From NCBI GenBank assembly GCA_013397435.1, contig VZRG01003030.1, positions 1-64,000 of the forward strand: 64,000 nt of DNA, written 5' to 3'. This DNA comes from Erythrocercus mccallii. Lineage: Eukaryota > Chordata > Aves > Passeriformes > Dicruridae. Shown here piece by piece: positions 26,149 to 44,417 of this stretch (its first letter is position 1; every line of letters begins with the position of its first letter). The notes under the pieces are model-generated. The model was not told the origin of the DNA, ran no database searches, and saw only the letters and a program-made list of their open reading frames with translations. The translations under genes and the position numbers were made by a program.

Positions 26149-28062
26149 CTGTGAGAGTGGGAATGGAATGATCTCAGAGGATGCTATCAAACACAGACAA
26201 GGGCACATGTGAGCTTCACTGTACAGTGAATTCACTTGAGGAATGTTTTTTATTTAAAGAAGGAAACTGAAATTCAGTGAAAGGGCTGCAAACTTTGTTT
26301 ATAGTTTTAAAGTGTCTGATTCTGAATTATCAACTAAAACCTGGTAAGAGCTTGATTCTCAGAAGGCAACTAGAACATTCTGAAAAATCAGGTCATTAGT
26401 AAAATTTCTCAAATTGGGACCAAAACTCAAAGCATTCAAAATTCTAGTGACTTCAGCATTAGATCACCTTGTCTGGAATATCTTTCTAAAGCTTTGATTA
26501 AACAAAACCATAGACTTTGAACTATGAAGTAGGTCCTGTGCAGCCTCTTCAACGAAAGAAAACTTCACCTTTTGCTGAACAGGCTAAATTAGGCACATCA
26601 GGAGAAAAGAAATCCTTCCTCCTGCCTCCAAACAGTTCCCCTGATTTTAGAAGCCTAAAGACAGCCTAATAAACCACTGTAATTGGTACTTAAAAATGAA
26701 AAATGAAGGTTTGGATGAACATGAAGAGCTGCAGGTTCAAGATATTCACATATAGGACAAGGCTACTTGATCTAAAGTTAAGCCAATTCTTACTTTGTTA
26801 TGGTCTACATTCAGACTTTTGGAATTGCTTTTGTTCAGCTCTGCAGCAGTTAACAAATGCATGTTCAAAATTAAATGGGGGTAAAGTGGTACAACCAGGT
26901 ATTTATTGTGGAGAGTGGATGCACTGACATGCATCAAAATACTTCTAAAAGCTAAGATTACAGGTCCTTATAGCAGGAAAAGAAAATAGGAGTCCCCTGG
27001 AGAACAAAATGTCACAACATGCACAAAATGATCAATATATATTTGAGACCTTAAAATAAGAACTTATAGACCAAGAAAGAACAAAAGAACAGGATCCTTT
27101 GGTAAGGGGTGGAAGAACCATTTCTATGTTCTTAAATGAGGCTCACAGGGCACAGAGAGGTTCAGATAAATAATATATTATGGAAGTCCCTCTCACTAGA
27201 GAAAACAGAGGGAAAATAATTTTTTCCTATCTCTCCAACCATAGATTGCTTGCTGTTGAGCAACATGCACACGAGTCTTACTTCACCTTTGTCCTTTTCC
27301 TCCTGTTTTTTTCTGTCTCCAGCTGTGACAAAGCAAGGTCACACTAACACCAAAGGCAGGCATGCGCACAGACCAGGCTGTTTCAGCTTCCTCCATGTGC
27401 CATGGGGAATTGTGCAGCCTTTTTTCCTCAGGAAACAGGCTCCAGTGGGATGCCATAGCCTAAAGGCAGGCCTTGACCATCATTTGGGAAAAGCTGGGTC
27501 CCTGACCTCAACCTGCTGCAGACCTCTGCCCTTTTGGCAAGCCTGGCAATGACAGCACAGAACTGTGTTTGGGCAATTCCACCTCTGCAGACAAACACTG
27601 TTCTACTTTCCTGCACCCACAGCCCGGGAATTTGCCATACTTCCTAAAGAGATGAAGACAGCATGGAGTACTTCAGAGAATAGTAGCTGCTGTCAGCCAT
27701 GTGTTAAATGTGAACATAAATTTTTAAACTGGCTTTCTCCTTCTTGTATGAACCACTTTGGAAAATGAATGCAGAATGGGAATGTGGCACCAATGCCTTG
27801 TGCTTTGAGAAAGTAGGAAACTCCAAGGGAGATAAAACAATGCAGAGTTGGCTCCTGTCTGACCAACAAGGCAAATTTAGTTAGAAGATGTTTTTTCCTC
27901 AAGAATATTTTAAGGAAAATAAAACTAGTTGGGCTGTGACAGGAGGAAAATAAACGTATTTCAGGTGCCCAAACTGCTCAGACACTTCACAAGGCTTTTG
28001 GCAAGTTAATTATAATTTAAAATGAAAAGCAAGCAGAGAGCCATCCCTGCCAGTGCTGTCAC
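26149..28062 (-). other. KCNQ1 intron 9 (1.9 kb)
   Basis: It separates the two diverged linker exons. The sequence is AT-rich with one GC-richer patch near 27.3-27.6 kb. I see no repeat element, additional exon or RNA gene. Confidence 0.85.
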
Positions 28063-28191
28063 CTGTTTTCTCAGACCGGGACTAGATGGCGCTGGAGACT
28101 TTTTGGGATTTTGCAGGGGAGCTGTCACATAGATCTTCCAGGTGGCTGTGGAGGTGCAGGATTTCTCTGCTGCGTAGCAGCGCCACAGGGT
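28063..28191 (-). CDS. KCNQ1: KCNQ1 exon 9 (end of helix A, start of A-B linker)
   Basis: The 43 codons start TLWRCYAAEKSCTSTATWKI, then YVTAPLQNPKKSPAPSSPGL, RKQ. The IQ-motif core WRCYAAE is retained, including the equivalents of W379 and R380, and the later W392 is present in TWKIY. Between them the gene has two extra residues and a different sequence (KSCTSTA for NPDSS). After TWKIY the sequence no longer aligns with human except for a Pro-Lys-Lys-Ser stretch. The exon is 129 nt against 123 nt in human, still a multiple of three. The acceptor is tttacag; the donor gtgacagc is weak at +5. The frame is open and the neighbouring exon phases fit, so I read this as coding and not decayed. Confidence 0.92.
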
Positions 28192-29111
<920 letters not shown>

Positions 29112-29412
29112 CTAAACATAACAAAATTACTAATCAGACATGTATATAGCTTCACGTACCTAAGTAAAATACTTTGCAGCTGAAATAAACAGACATTTAA
29201 TAAAAGACTTTATAAAATGAATTTTCAAATGTCTACACTGTCAGAGTTCTATTTATTCCAACAAATAAATCTGAAATTGAGCAGATCAACAGCGGAATTG
29301 TGTAACTTCAATAAAGAGCACGTGTTTATTGCCGTGATCCACGGGTTACAGGAGCCAGAGGCATTCACAGAGGTGGACGCACCTTTAATGAAGAGATTCA
29401 AGTTGTACTTAC
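29112..29412 (-). other. KCNQ1 intron 7 (301 bp)
   Basis: This is the shortest intron in the window, between the selectivity-filter exon and the helix A exon. It is AT-rich with no repeat. Its donor is gtaagt and its acceptor tgtttag. Confidence 0.9.
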
Positions 29413-29523
29413 AGCTGGCAGGGCAAAGAAGGAGATGGCAAATACTGAGAAGCAGGAAGCTATTGTCTTCCCAATCCACGTCTGGGGAACTTTGTCTCCA
29501 TAGCCAATTGTGGTGACTGTTAC
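29413..29523 (-). CDS. KCNQ1: KCNQ1 exon 7 (selectivity filter and S6)
   Basis: The 37 codons encode VTVTTIGYGDKVPQTWIGKT followed by IASCFSVFAISFFALPA. TIGYGD is the K+ selectivity filter; the S6 gate follows. The only difference from human that I can see is V to I after the W of PQTW. The exon ends on the Ala codon equivalent to human A344, the position at which human splice-altering variants are known. Acceptor ggtgtag, donor gtaagt. The intron to exon 8 is only 301 bp, so exons 7 and 8 are effectively paired. The 111 nt length equals human. Confidence 0.97.
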
Positions 29524-32500
29524 CTACACCAGGAACAAACACCCACTTTAGTGCCTTTCTTTCTTCAATAAGCATAAGAAAAATGAAGGAAAGGGAAAAG
29601 TAATTAGGGAAGTATCAGGAGACAGGTGTGAATCAACAGTGTGTGCATTTAGGGATAAGGAAATCCCCCGGGTTGCCAGCAGTGAAAAGGGACAGAATCA
29701 ACCCATCCCGGCTGAATCCTCATGGCAAGGGGAGGAGCACACAACAATTCCAGGATGTGTTGTCTCCCAAAGTCAACCTGCCAGTAGAGCTAGACCTGAA
29801 CACAGCTGAGCTTGTGCTTAGCTTTCATCCTCCCCCAGAAATACAGGACCTGGCCACTCAAAATTGCGTTTCAGCCACAAGGTGCATGAATTTGCATCTG
29901 ATCATTGCTTATCTGATCACTGCTTCTCTTAGAGGAGAAGGGGCCCACAGTCAAGGGACACAACAGAGCCAGCAGGGCAGCACCTCTCCAGCTGGGACCA
30001 AGAACCTTTCAAGCAAAACAGAAGCAGAAAGTGCAGCCAGGTCCATCCCAGAGTCTGAATTATAATGCAGCAACACAAGGCAGGTCTGACAGCAAGCCAC
30101 AGGTCAGGATTAGGATCAAGTGGTCAGGACATGAGCCCACGGGGAGGAGAAAAACTCCCTGCTTGATGCAGGGCATCATCCCAGGGGTGGAAATCAGGAT
30201 TAAGGGAGTCCATACCTCAACAACAACAGCTGCAGTTGAGCTACAGACAATCTCTCCTGTGCTGAAATATTGTCCCTTGGTGTGCGTGGAGCATCACCAG
30301 TGGGGTCATGCTGGTCAGGGTCATTAGGCCAATTAGTGCCCTCAGGTCTGGGACCTGGGGACTTGGCTCTACACAGATTTGTTGTTGAGGTGGCAGAGCA
30401 GGCCTGGAAAGCTCCAGAGGCAGGAGAACCTGAGTGGGACAGAGGTTTGGGCTATTCCTGAAGAGCCCCAGCAGGATGGAAGAGAATTCATTATGAACCG
30501 GAGGTCAGGAAGGACCTGGTGCAGGGGGAAACGAGGGTCCAGGTGGAGGCTGGTCCATCAGAAAGGTTTGTGATGTAACAAGGAGCTGCCCAATGGAAGG
30601 GGATAATCAGCTGATCCCAAAGCAGGAACCCACAGCAAGCCATGGAAATCACACCTGACAGGGGCCTCAGCACCGTGGTCACAGCAGGATAAGACTCACA
30701 GACCGTGGTCTAAAACAGAGACCCTGGGCCATGGGGGTGTTGGGTTTTCAGCACCCTCAGAGCTCTGATGCTGCCATAAAATGGTGTGAGAAACGTAGCT
30801 TGGACCCCTGAGAAGTGAAGAGCTTCTGGTGAGGAACAGAAGAGCTCTGTCATCAATACTAACCACTGGGGAGAACTGTAAATAGCAAAAATGTGCTTTT
30901 ATTTGGATGTACCAGCCCCAAACCTAGTCCCCCTCCCTTCCCTTTGCCTTGAATGGTAGCAGAAACACAGCCAAAACAGACTTAAAAGAATATGTAAATT
31001 TACACTGACTATAAAGAGGCTGCCTTTTATGGAAAAATTTGCTGACAAATGCTTGGATGTTATGCAAAAATAGTCTTCTCAGAAGGAACTATCAAGCAAT
31101 AAAGGCATGGGAAGAATATGTTTCCTCCTACTCTCAGAGCTGGAAGAAAGATTTGCAGGGGAAAAATTACCAACTACTACCAAACTTAGTTTTTCCAAGT
31201 TCCAAAAATATAGTTATTTTGTGTTTATTCATCATGAACTTTCCACTCGATAAAGAGCACTTTGTAGTAGCTATATCCCTGAATGAACATTGTTCTTTTG
31301 AACTGCAAACTGCTCTCAGCAGGAGCTCTGCCTTGCCAGGGGTTTGTCCAGATTTACTGTGGCTGGTCAAGTGACTCAGGGGCTGTGTGCTACCAGCAGG
31401 ACAAACATATGAGTTTGCCAGTCCCCAAAATTAAATCAGACCCTCCCCAAAATTCAACTTTGAAATGCAGCATGTGTTTCTGGGCAGTGGAGGAATTTAA
31501 AGCTCTGTCTCTTTAACAGCACTTCAGCTCCTCAGTGTACCCAGATGACCCCTCAGTGTCTGTGATTTTTCCTTCCTTTTCCCCTCTTTTTTCTTATGAA
31601 ATGCTTCTTGTTTTTTGAGGAGTAGTTTGATTTCTTGGGGGTGGTTTTGGTTGGTTTTTTTCCTAAGTTCTCCAGCACCCAGGACTTAAAACCAAACTGC
31701 AGTAAATGCTGAGCTGCCTTAGTGTAACTACGGAAGACAATATGAAAGCTGTAACCACAGAAAAGATGAATTTTCCCCCTCCACAGCAGGCTGGCAGACT
31801 CCTGTAGGGGCCTGAACATGTCTCAGAAAGTTTTTCCCTGGCTACCTTACGCGTGTTCCTTGTTGGTAATTTAATTAGCACATTGAATACATGGAAAGGA
31901 TTATAAATAATGTAATTCTCTGGCTTTCTTAATCACAGCAGAAATTTTTTTTTTCTACTTGTATGTCCCAAAGTTATCAGTATTTCTGAGCAGGGAATGC
32001 TGGGGAACTGGGCTCTGGAAAATGACACCTCTTGTAAGAGGGCTTTACGATGGCACACTCCAGCTGTGTGCACAGGCTCTAACACAGGCTCTGAACGCAC
32101 ACATGAACGCCTCAAAAAGAGAAGAACTCTGATTTAGTAGAAGTCAACAGGGCTGCTCAGATGTTCTAAGATAGGCAGGTGTCCTCAGGTGTGAGGAGTC
32201 AGAACTGCCCACCTCAAAAAGCACACTAAATATAAAGGGATTCAAACTGCTACCTCTGGCATGGAAATTTACTGCTGGAAATTCTGAGCAGTTGATCCCA
32301 AGTACCTGTGCCAGTTAACACCAATTTACTGGTGCAAGTATTTAACTCCAGCCCAGTGGTGCAGAATAGCTGAGTTTGCAGCAAGGCAAATAAGCATTAC
32401 CAGCAGGAAGAGGCAAGCAGGGAGGGCCAACAGAAGAGAAGCCTCCTATGTGCTCTTCTTTCCTCAAAGAAAAAATACCCTTAAGGGACAGGGCAACTGC

Positions 32501-34608
32501 TGTGACTTGGGTTGCAATTCTGGCAGACTGAGCATGCTGTTGGAAGTGCTTTTACATGTGCCCTGCATGCTGCAACTTCTGCGAATGGCTTCATGTAAAA
32601 CACAAGTCTTTGATATGTCTTTGCAGTTTAATCTGTTTGCATGCCAACCCTGGAGAAAAATCCTGGCCTTTAACTGAAGCAGGTGAATGTACTTAGCAAT
32701 TAATTCCAACTCTCGTTCATTCTTTATTTTCTCTTTTCCCTATATTTAAACCTTTCAGGTCACTTGTATCAAGTTCAGCAAGCTTGCACTTTCTCCCCAA
32801 AGCAAAACGTTCCCCATAATACACTCTGTGGTTTTCATCAGACACATAAGACTTTCAAATACTTCCTACCAAGATTTTTTTTTTTCCAGTGGCTCAGTTT
32901 GGAAAGGCAAAAGTAAAAATCAAATTTCACTCCCTGGTAACTCCACATCTGTGCTTCTATGTTCCAGGAGATTTGAAAAGAAAAAAGAAACTGATTCACT
33001 TTGTCCTTTTTTCCTGTTCCCAGCTGTGAACTGCACCTGCACCGTGACTCACTAAATGCTGAGGAGGCCTAGATGCCTGAAAAGCTTAAACAACAATTTG
33101 TACAGTGTTCCTCACACAGCCAGAGAAACAGGTGCTGATTTTATCTTGCTGCTACACAAAGCAAGTCAAGTTTTGGAAAATAACAAAACCCACTGAACTC
33201 TTTGCATGTCCCATCCACACACTTTGAAACACAGATCCCAAGTCATCTATCTCAACAAGGTAATGTGCATTTTAAACTTCTCTGATGGTCTTCATAACTC
33301 CTTTTAAATTCCCAAAGTCCAAAATACTTGGTAGAAACGCACCCTGACTTTTTTAACCTTATTTTTTTTTTACTCCTTATTCATATCAATGCAATAGCTT
33401 ATAGTGATAAGTAGTATTTCTAATTTATACCTAAATATTCAATGCAACTAATGAAGCAACTCTAGAAAACAAGAGATAAAAAAAATTTAAAAAACCAAAG
33501 AAAGATAGGAAGAGTAGGCTGGGTCCACATGGAATTTTTATCACATGCAGGAATTACTCACGCATGAATATACATGAATAGAACTGGATGCTAAAAGTGA
33601 TGCACTGGTGTTTGAGGCGAACTGCTCAAATAATGGAAGAATAAATGAGAATAAGAGTACTGGTTTGTTCTCTTAAAGGAGGCATGGGGTATCTTCCAAT
33701 TATACCCTGACTCTTTTTCTTCTAAAATGGAGCACAATCTGTACTTCTGAGACATTCATTATTTTCCTGCACTAGCTACAGGTTGTTTCACGTCTATAAC
33801 CATGAGGTTTCATATTCTTAAAATTTTATCCCATGTCCCTTGAGGACTTTAGCAAGTGATAGCTCATGGGTTGGTTCATGGTTTCATTGCTTCCCAGGTC
33901 AGGTCCATCTGGCCGTTTTTCTTTTTTCATGAGATCCTTCTGGGTTTGTACTGCTTAGCACAGCCATAGGTGATATTCTGCAGATGAAATGAATACTTGA
34001 CAACCTAGTGACAGGAATTTAATGTTTAAAAATGGTGAACCACTTACAGAGGGGTGACGCAGGCTACATGTAATAGGGTCTATAATTCTGTGTACTTGAT
34101 TGAAGTAGACACTTATGCAGCATCTCAGTTAAAGATAAAAACCAAAAAACAGGAACCTACAACCTGCATCAAGGTCTGAATTATTACTGTGAGAGTGAGT
34201 TTTACACAAAAAGATAAAAAAATAGAGTCATTAACCCAACTTTCATGTATAGAATATGTTTTTAAGTTATGCACCTTTTGCAGATAACTAAGTAGAGTTT
34301 AAAGGAAATTATATAGGTTTTGAAGGGGATTTTTTACTCTTTTTGAGATGTGCACTTTTCATATCTGTAAGCATTCAGTGTCCTTTGCTAAGAACTTGCT
34401 AACCTGCTTTCACAATAAAATTTAATATCCCAATAATTTAATTGTATTTCTTATGTTCTTCCTTGTATCCCTCTGAAGAGGTTGTCAGGCTTCCCTACAG
34501 AAATACATTCTGCAAAGAAAGAAATGCCAGATTTTTCTGAAAAAATCACAACATGAAAAGAAAACCTTGGGACCTGTTTGCACACACAGTTTTGTGCTGA
34601 AGACTTAC
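29524..34608 (-). other. KCNQ1 intron 6 (5.1 kb)
   Basis: The part next to exon 7 (about 29.65-30.75 kb) is clearly richer in G and C than the rest. It holds the longest non-repeat open frame in the intron (145 codons on the plus strand), which has no family resemblance. The remainder is AT-rich without named repeats. Confidence 0.85.
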
Positions 34609-34749
34609 CACACCCCACCAAAGGGCATCAGCATAGCTGGAGAAACCTGTCTTTCCATCCTCATCAACTGCATCCTTCTCAGCAAGATAAACAAAGTAGG
34701 ATGAAAAAATTAATCCCAAGAATCCAATGTACAGCGTGGTTATGAGTTC
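34609..34749 (-). CDS. KCNQ1: KCNQ1 exon 6 (S5, turret, pore helix)
   Basis: The exon starts ELITTLYIGFLGLIFSSYFV (S5), continues YLAEKDAVDEDGKTGFSSYA (turret) and ends DALWWGV in the pore helix. S5 and the pore helix match human KCNQ1. The turret differs: where human has N289-E-S, the annotated N-glycosylation sequon, this gene has D-E-D, and no N-x-S/T occurs in the loop. Splice sites are a ttttaatag acceptor and gtaagt donor, and the 141 nt length equals human. An AT dinucleotide array lies about 40 bp upstream of the acceptor, in the branch-point zone. Confidence 0.96.
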
Positions 34750-41076
<6,327 letters not shown>

Positions 41077-41155
41077 CTTATTGCAGAGGTGGCAAAAACC
41101 TGCCCATTAGATCCTATGCTCAGGACAATAATTGAGGCTACTACCACAATCAGAT
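41077..41155 (-). CDS. KCNQ1: KCNQ1 exon 4 (S3 and S3-S4 linker)
   Basis: The acceptor is ttttacag and the donor gtatgt. The two leading bases complete Asp (human D202). The exon then encodes LIVVVASIIVLSIGSNGQVF and ATSAI, plus two bases of the Arg codon at the start of S4. The D202 countercharge is present. Against human the S3 segment has M210I, V211I, C214S, V215I and K218N, an unusual cluster of changes for a segment that is otherwise very conserved. The exon length of 79 nt equals human. Confidence 0.95.
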
Positions 41156-44100
41156 CTGTAAAAAAACAAACAAACAAATGATCAAAAGAAGAAAGAGTGT
41201 ATTGATTTTTTTTTTTAATCTCCGCACTGAAAAACACAACAAATACAGACTAAGGAAAGCACTTCAAAAAAAGAAATTGTTAGCTGAAATTTGGTAGGCA
41301 TGTTAAGTCTAAGTTTCACATCAAAACCCCAGTGGCTACAGTTTCTTCCAGGAAGAATTCAGTGACAGAAGTTTCAAAGAACCTGATGGATCAGGCAGTT
41401 TGCCACAAAAAATGCAAAGGCATTTGTGCACCCTAGGAATGAATCCATATTTTGGCTCAAGGCTTCTGATCTAAGAGGAAATGCAAGGGTTTGCATCACG
41501 CAATAATGAAATCCATGGAGTTAAGTATTATGCACACATACACACGTACGCTTAGTTTGAAAGTTCTATCAAAGATGTAAAGCCAAGCTTTCAAATCTAA
41601 GGGAACTGTCAGAACAAAGGCTAGCTAAAAAAAAAAAATCAGAATTGTTAGTTTACTTTTTGATACTGTCTTTATTTGTATGAAAAAATAATTGTTTCCA
41701 GAGTTCCTTTTTCTTATTTTTGTTTCCACAACTCTGCAGTTTACACAGTTTCAACTTTATACAATGCAAATGATAGGTTGAATTCACAGTGCCAACATCC
41801 CTTTTTTTCCCTCATCCCAGTTCAGTGAGCATGTCCATTTCTTTAAATTACTGAACCTTGCTGTAACTTTATTCTGAGAAGACTTTTTTTTTTTTCATTT
41901 CTTCATAGGCATTTCTGTGGTAAACCTCTTAAGGGCACCTAAATGCTTCCCTTTCAAATTCTAACCAAAAAAATAAAGGATAGTATTATAAATGAGTAGC
42001 AAATGGAGGCAGAACAAGGAAAAGTTTTGGTAAACTTTCCTTTGCCAGTTTGAAACGGGCAGTAGTTTATTCTTCAGAGCACTTAACATTACACAGCACG
42101 CCAAAACACCAGCCCTGCTGACGTCACTTGCAGCTGTGAGGGCTCAGAAGCTCTGCAACCCAACTTCAAAGTCTTCCCTTGGACTTCCAGAAAACGAGGC
42201 TCACTTGTGAAAACTGATTGAACCAACTTTCCATGGAATGCCTGGGCAAGAGGCAGGATGGGATCCAACCTGAGCAGCAACAACAGTTTCCTTCAGCAAG
42301 GTTGTTTTTTTCCTTTCTTTTAAAAAGTTCTTCTCCCTCATTCACAACCATGTAGTTGTTGCAACAAATATTGCAGAAGTTCTACAACCAACAGCATCCT
42401 TCCCACTCTGAGCTGAATTTCCAGTATCAGTCTGATTTTTGCTGTGAAAGCGGGATTCCTCCTCAAAGGAAAGCACACAGTCACTTTAAAGACTACTACA
42501 CTAATTGTGTGAAAATGAAAATGAAAATGAAAATGAATAAAGGGACAGATGAGGATACAGAAAGAGCTTCCATTTGGGATTAATCTTAGCTTTTGAATGC
42601 CTGATTTGCAAATATTTTATGCTTTTCCTTTATCACGTATGTGTGTGAACATATATTTGTAAACATTGGAATTTAGGGTGGGTTTTCTTCCCACCACATT
42701 GTAACACAGATCTTTGCCCTTTGGCAAGTGACGCATCATGTCTTTACTAAATTGGCAGACATACACATATCCATCTGATGGCAGGCACTAAAGGTGGAAA
42801 AGACAGATGCTTAGAAAATGAGTTCAACCAAGTAGTACTTTCTACTTTTCTGAAAGTGTTCTTCATGGTGGAGATATTTCTTTTTCTTTCTTTTTCTTCA
42901 AACCTGTTCTTCTATCTCTGCTTCTCCTCTGTTCCTAGTTTTCATCCCAGTTTCCAGTGCTTAGACTTCCCCTATTAATCCCAGTTTACTGGTCCAAACA
43001 GCTTTATTTTGCAGCTTAGGTCTTCAGCATATCCTACCCTTTCACTGCCACCTTTTAATCTCACATATTTCCAGCCCCTGTTGATTTCCTGTCAAGCTCC
43101 TGCTTGCTTGTCAATCTCTTTAAATGTTCCTCTCCCAGACCTTTGTATCAGAATCCACCTCCTGTCTTTTTACTGAGTCTGTGTGTCCCAGAACATTCCT
43201 TCTGCCTCAGCCTGGGATTTTCCATTTGGAACTTTCTAAGAACTTATCCAAATTTTAGAGGGAACAAAAACCCACAGAAGAAATCGCCCTGCTGCCAAAG
43301 AAATTTTAGTGGATATTTTTTCTGATTTCAAAATAAAGACTTTTGTATTAATGAAGAAATGAAATGATACAGTACATTTTACTTCTTGTTCTAATCCTTT
43401 AATTTCATTTTCCAGTGTTTGTATTTTATTGATGTTGATTTGAAAATGAAAGGATGAGTCAGTAGGATTCAATTGTTCACAGCAAAGGTATTTTCCAAGT
43501 TTAGCTTGTTCTGTCAGTGCAGACACCGGTCCATCTGCATTTGATGTGGAAAAGCAAATCTTGATTTCCAATGTATTATATCTTATGGGGAATTTCAAAG
43601 GTTAACTAAAGTACTGATACCTGTGAGTGCACAACCAGCTATAGCCATTTTTAGCTTTTCTTAACAAAACCCATGGTATCTTCCCCAGGGGCTCCAATAC
43701 AAACATGAATATTTGCTGTGGTAGTAGCAAAATACCAGCAGAGAGAACCCCCTGAAACCACAGTTCAATAAGACTCTCATTTTCTCTAATATACCCACCT
43801 AAGAAACACTTATTAATCGAGAGAGAAATCAAGAGCACAATGAGAACTAAAAACAATTCCTTACAGGCCTCAAGGTTACATCACAAAATTCGACCAGCTC
43901 TAGAAGCAGACAAAGAATTTGTTTGTACCAGGAAGGATTTTGTGTTCAAAATCTTGTGTATTTCCTGCAATTACCCATGGTTTAGTCATTTATTCACTTT
44001 GCAATCCTGCCTTTCTAAGGCTGATGTCTGCCTCAGTCATATTTTAAGTGTTCTAGCAACCCAAAATAAGAGAAATCACAAAGCAGATAAATGCTTGAAG

Positions 44101-44195
44101 GGTAGACGTAGCTCAGAACGGCAATAAGGCCCCTGCAGAAGCTGACATTTTTATTTACAACAAGCGAGAGGGTTGCAAAAGAGTTTAAAACTTAC
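41156..44195 (-). other. KCNQ1 intron 3 (3.0 kb)
   Basis: AT-rich intron with short simple repeats: a CAAA run near 41165-41178, poly-A/T runs near 41625 and 41885, and the GAAAAT array near 42511. No transposable element is recognised. Confidence 0.85.
42511..42536 (+). repeat. GAAAAT hexamer array
   Basis: Four consecutive GAAAAT units followed by gaataa, in intron 3. Confidence 0.9.
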
Positions 44196-44322
44196 CAATG
44201 ATGGATATTGGCTTCCTGGCAAAGCGGATCCTCCCCTGGAAGCCAACATATTTACTCCTGCAGCCTGCAGACCACAGCCGGACCAAGTACTCAGCACCAA
44301 AAAACACCACCAGAACTATTTC
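44196..44322 (-). CDS. KCNQ1: KCNQ1 exon 3 (S2 and S2-S3 linker)
   Basis: The acceptor is ctgttag after a pyrimidine-rich tract; the donor is gtaag. The exon encodes EIVLVVFFGAEYLVRLWSAG, then CRSKYVGFQGRIRFARKPIS, then II and the first base of the next Asp codon. In the KCNQ1 voltage sensor E160 and E170 of S2 pair with S4 arginines and F167 forms the charge-transfer centre; all three positions are kept. The basic S2-S3 linker (RFARKP) that contacts PIP2 is also kept. Differences from human are small (T169A, V172L and FQ for LW in the linker). The 127 nt length equals human. A CR1 fragment ends about 95 bp upstream of this exon's acceptor. Confidence 0.96.
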
Positions 44323-44417
44323 CTAACAGAGCAAAAAGGAGAAGAGATCAGAGTTGAGTTTTTTCATTAAAAGTACAGTTTGCACATCTAATTTATTCAC
44401 AGGACTAATCACCAGGG

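Noticed and set aside
25986..28191. Exons 9 and 10 as decayed pseudo-exons
   Set aside because: Frames are open, phases match neighbours, length differences from human are multiples of three, and key residues (WRCYAAE, TWKIY) are kept.
29628..30065. 145-codon plus-strand open frame as a gene antisense to KCNQ1
   Set aside because: It has no recognisable domain, no promoter or splice context, and lies in a locally GC-richer intron block where long chance frames are expected.
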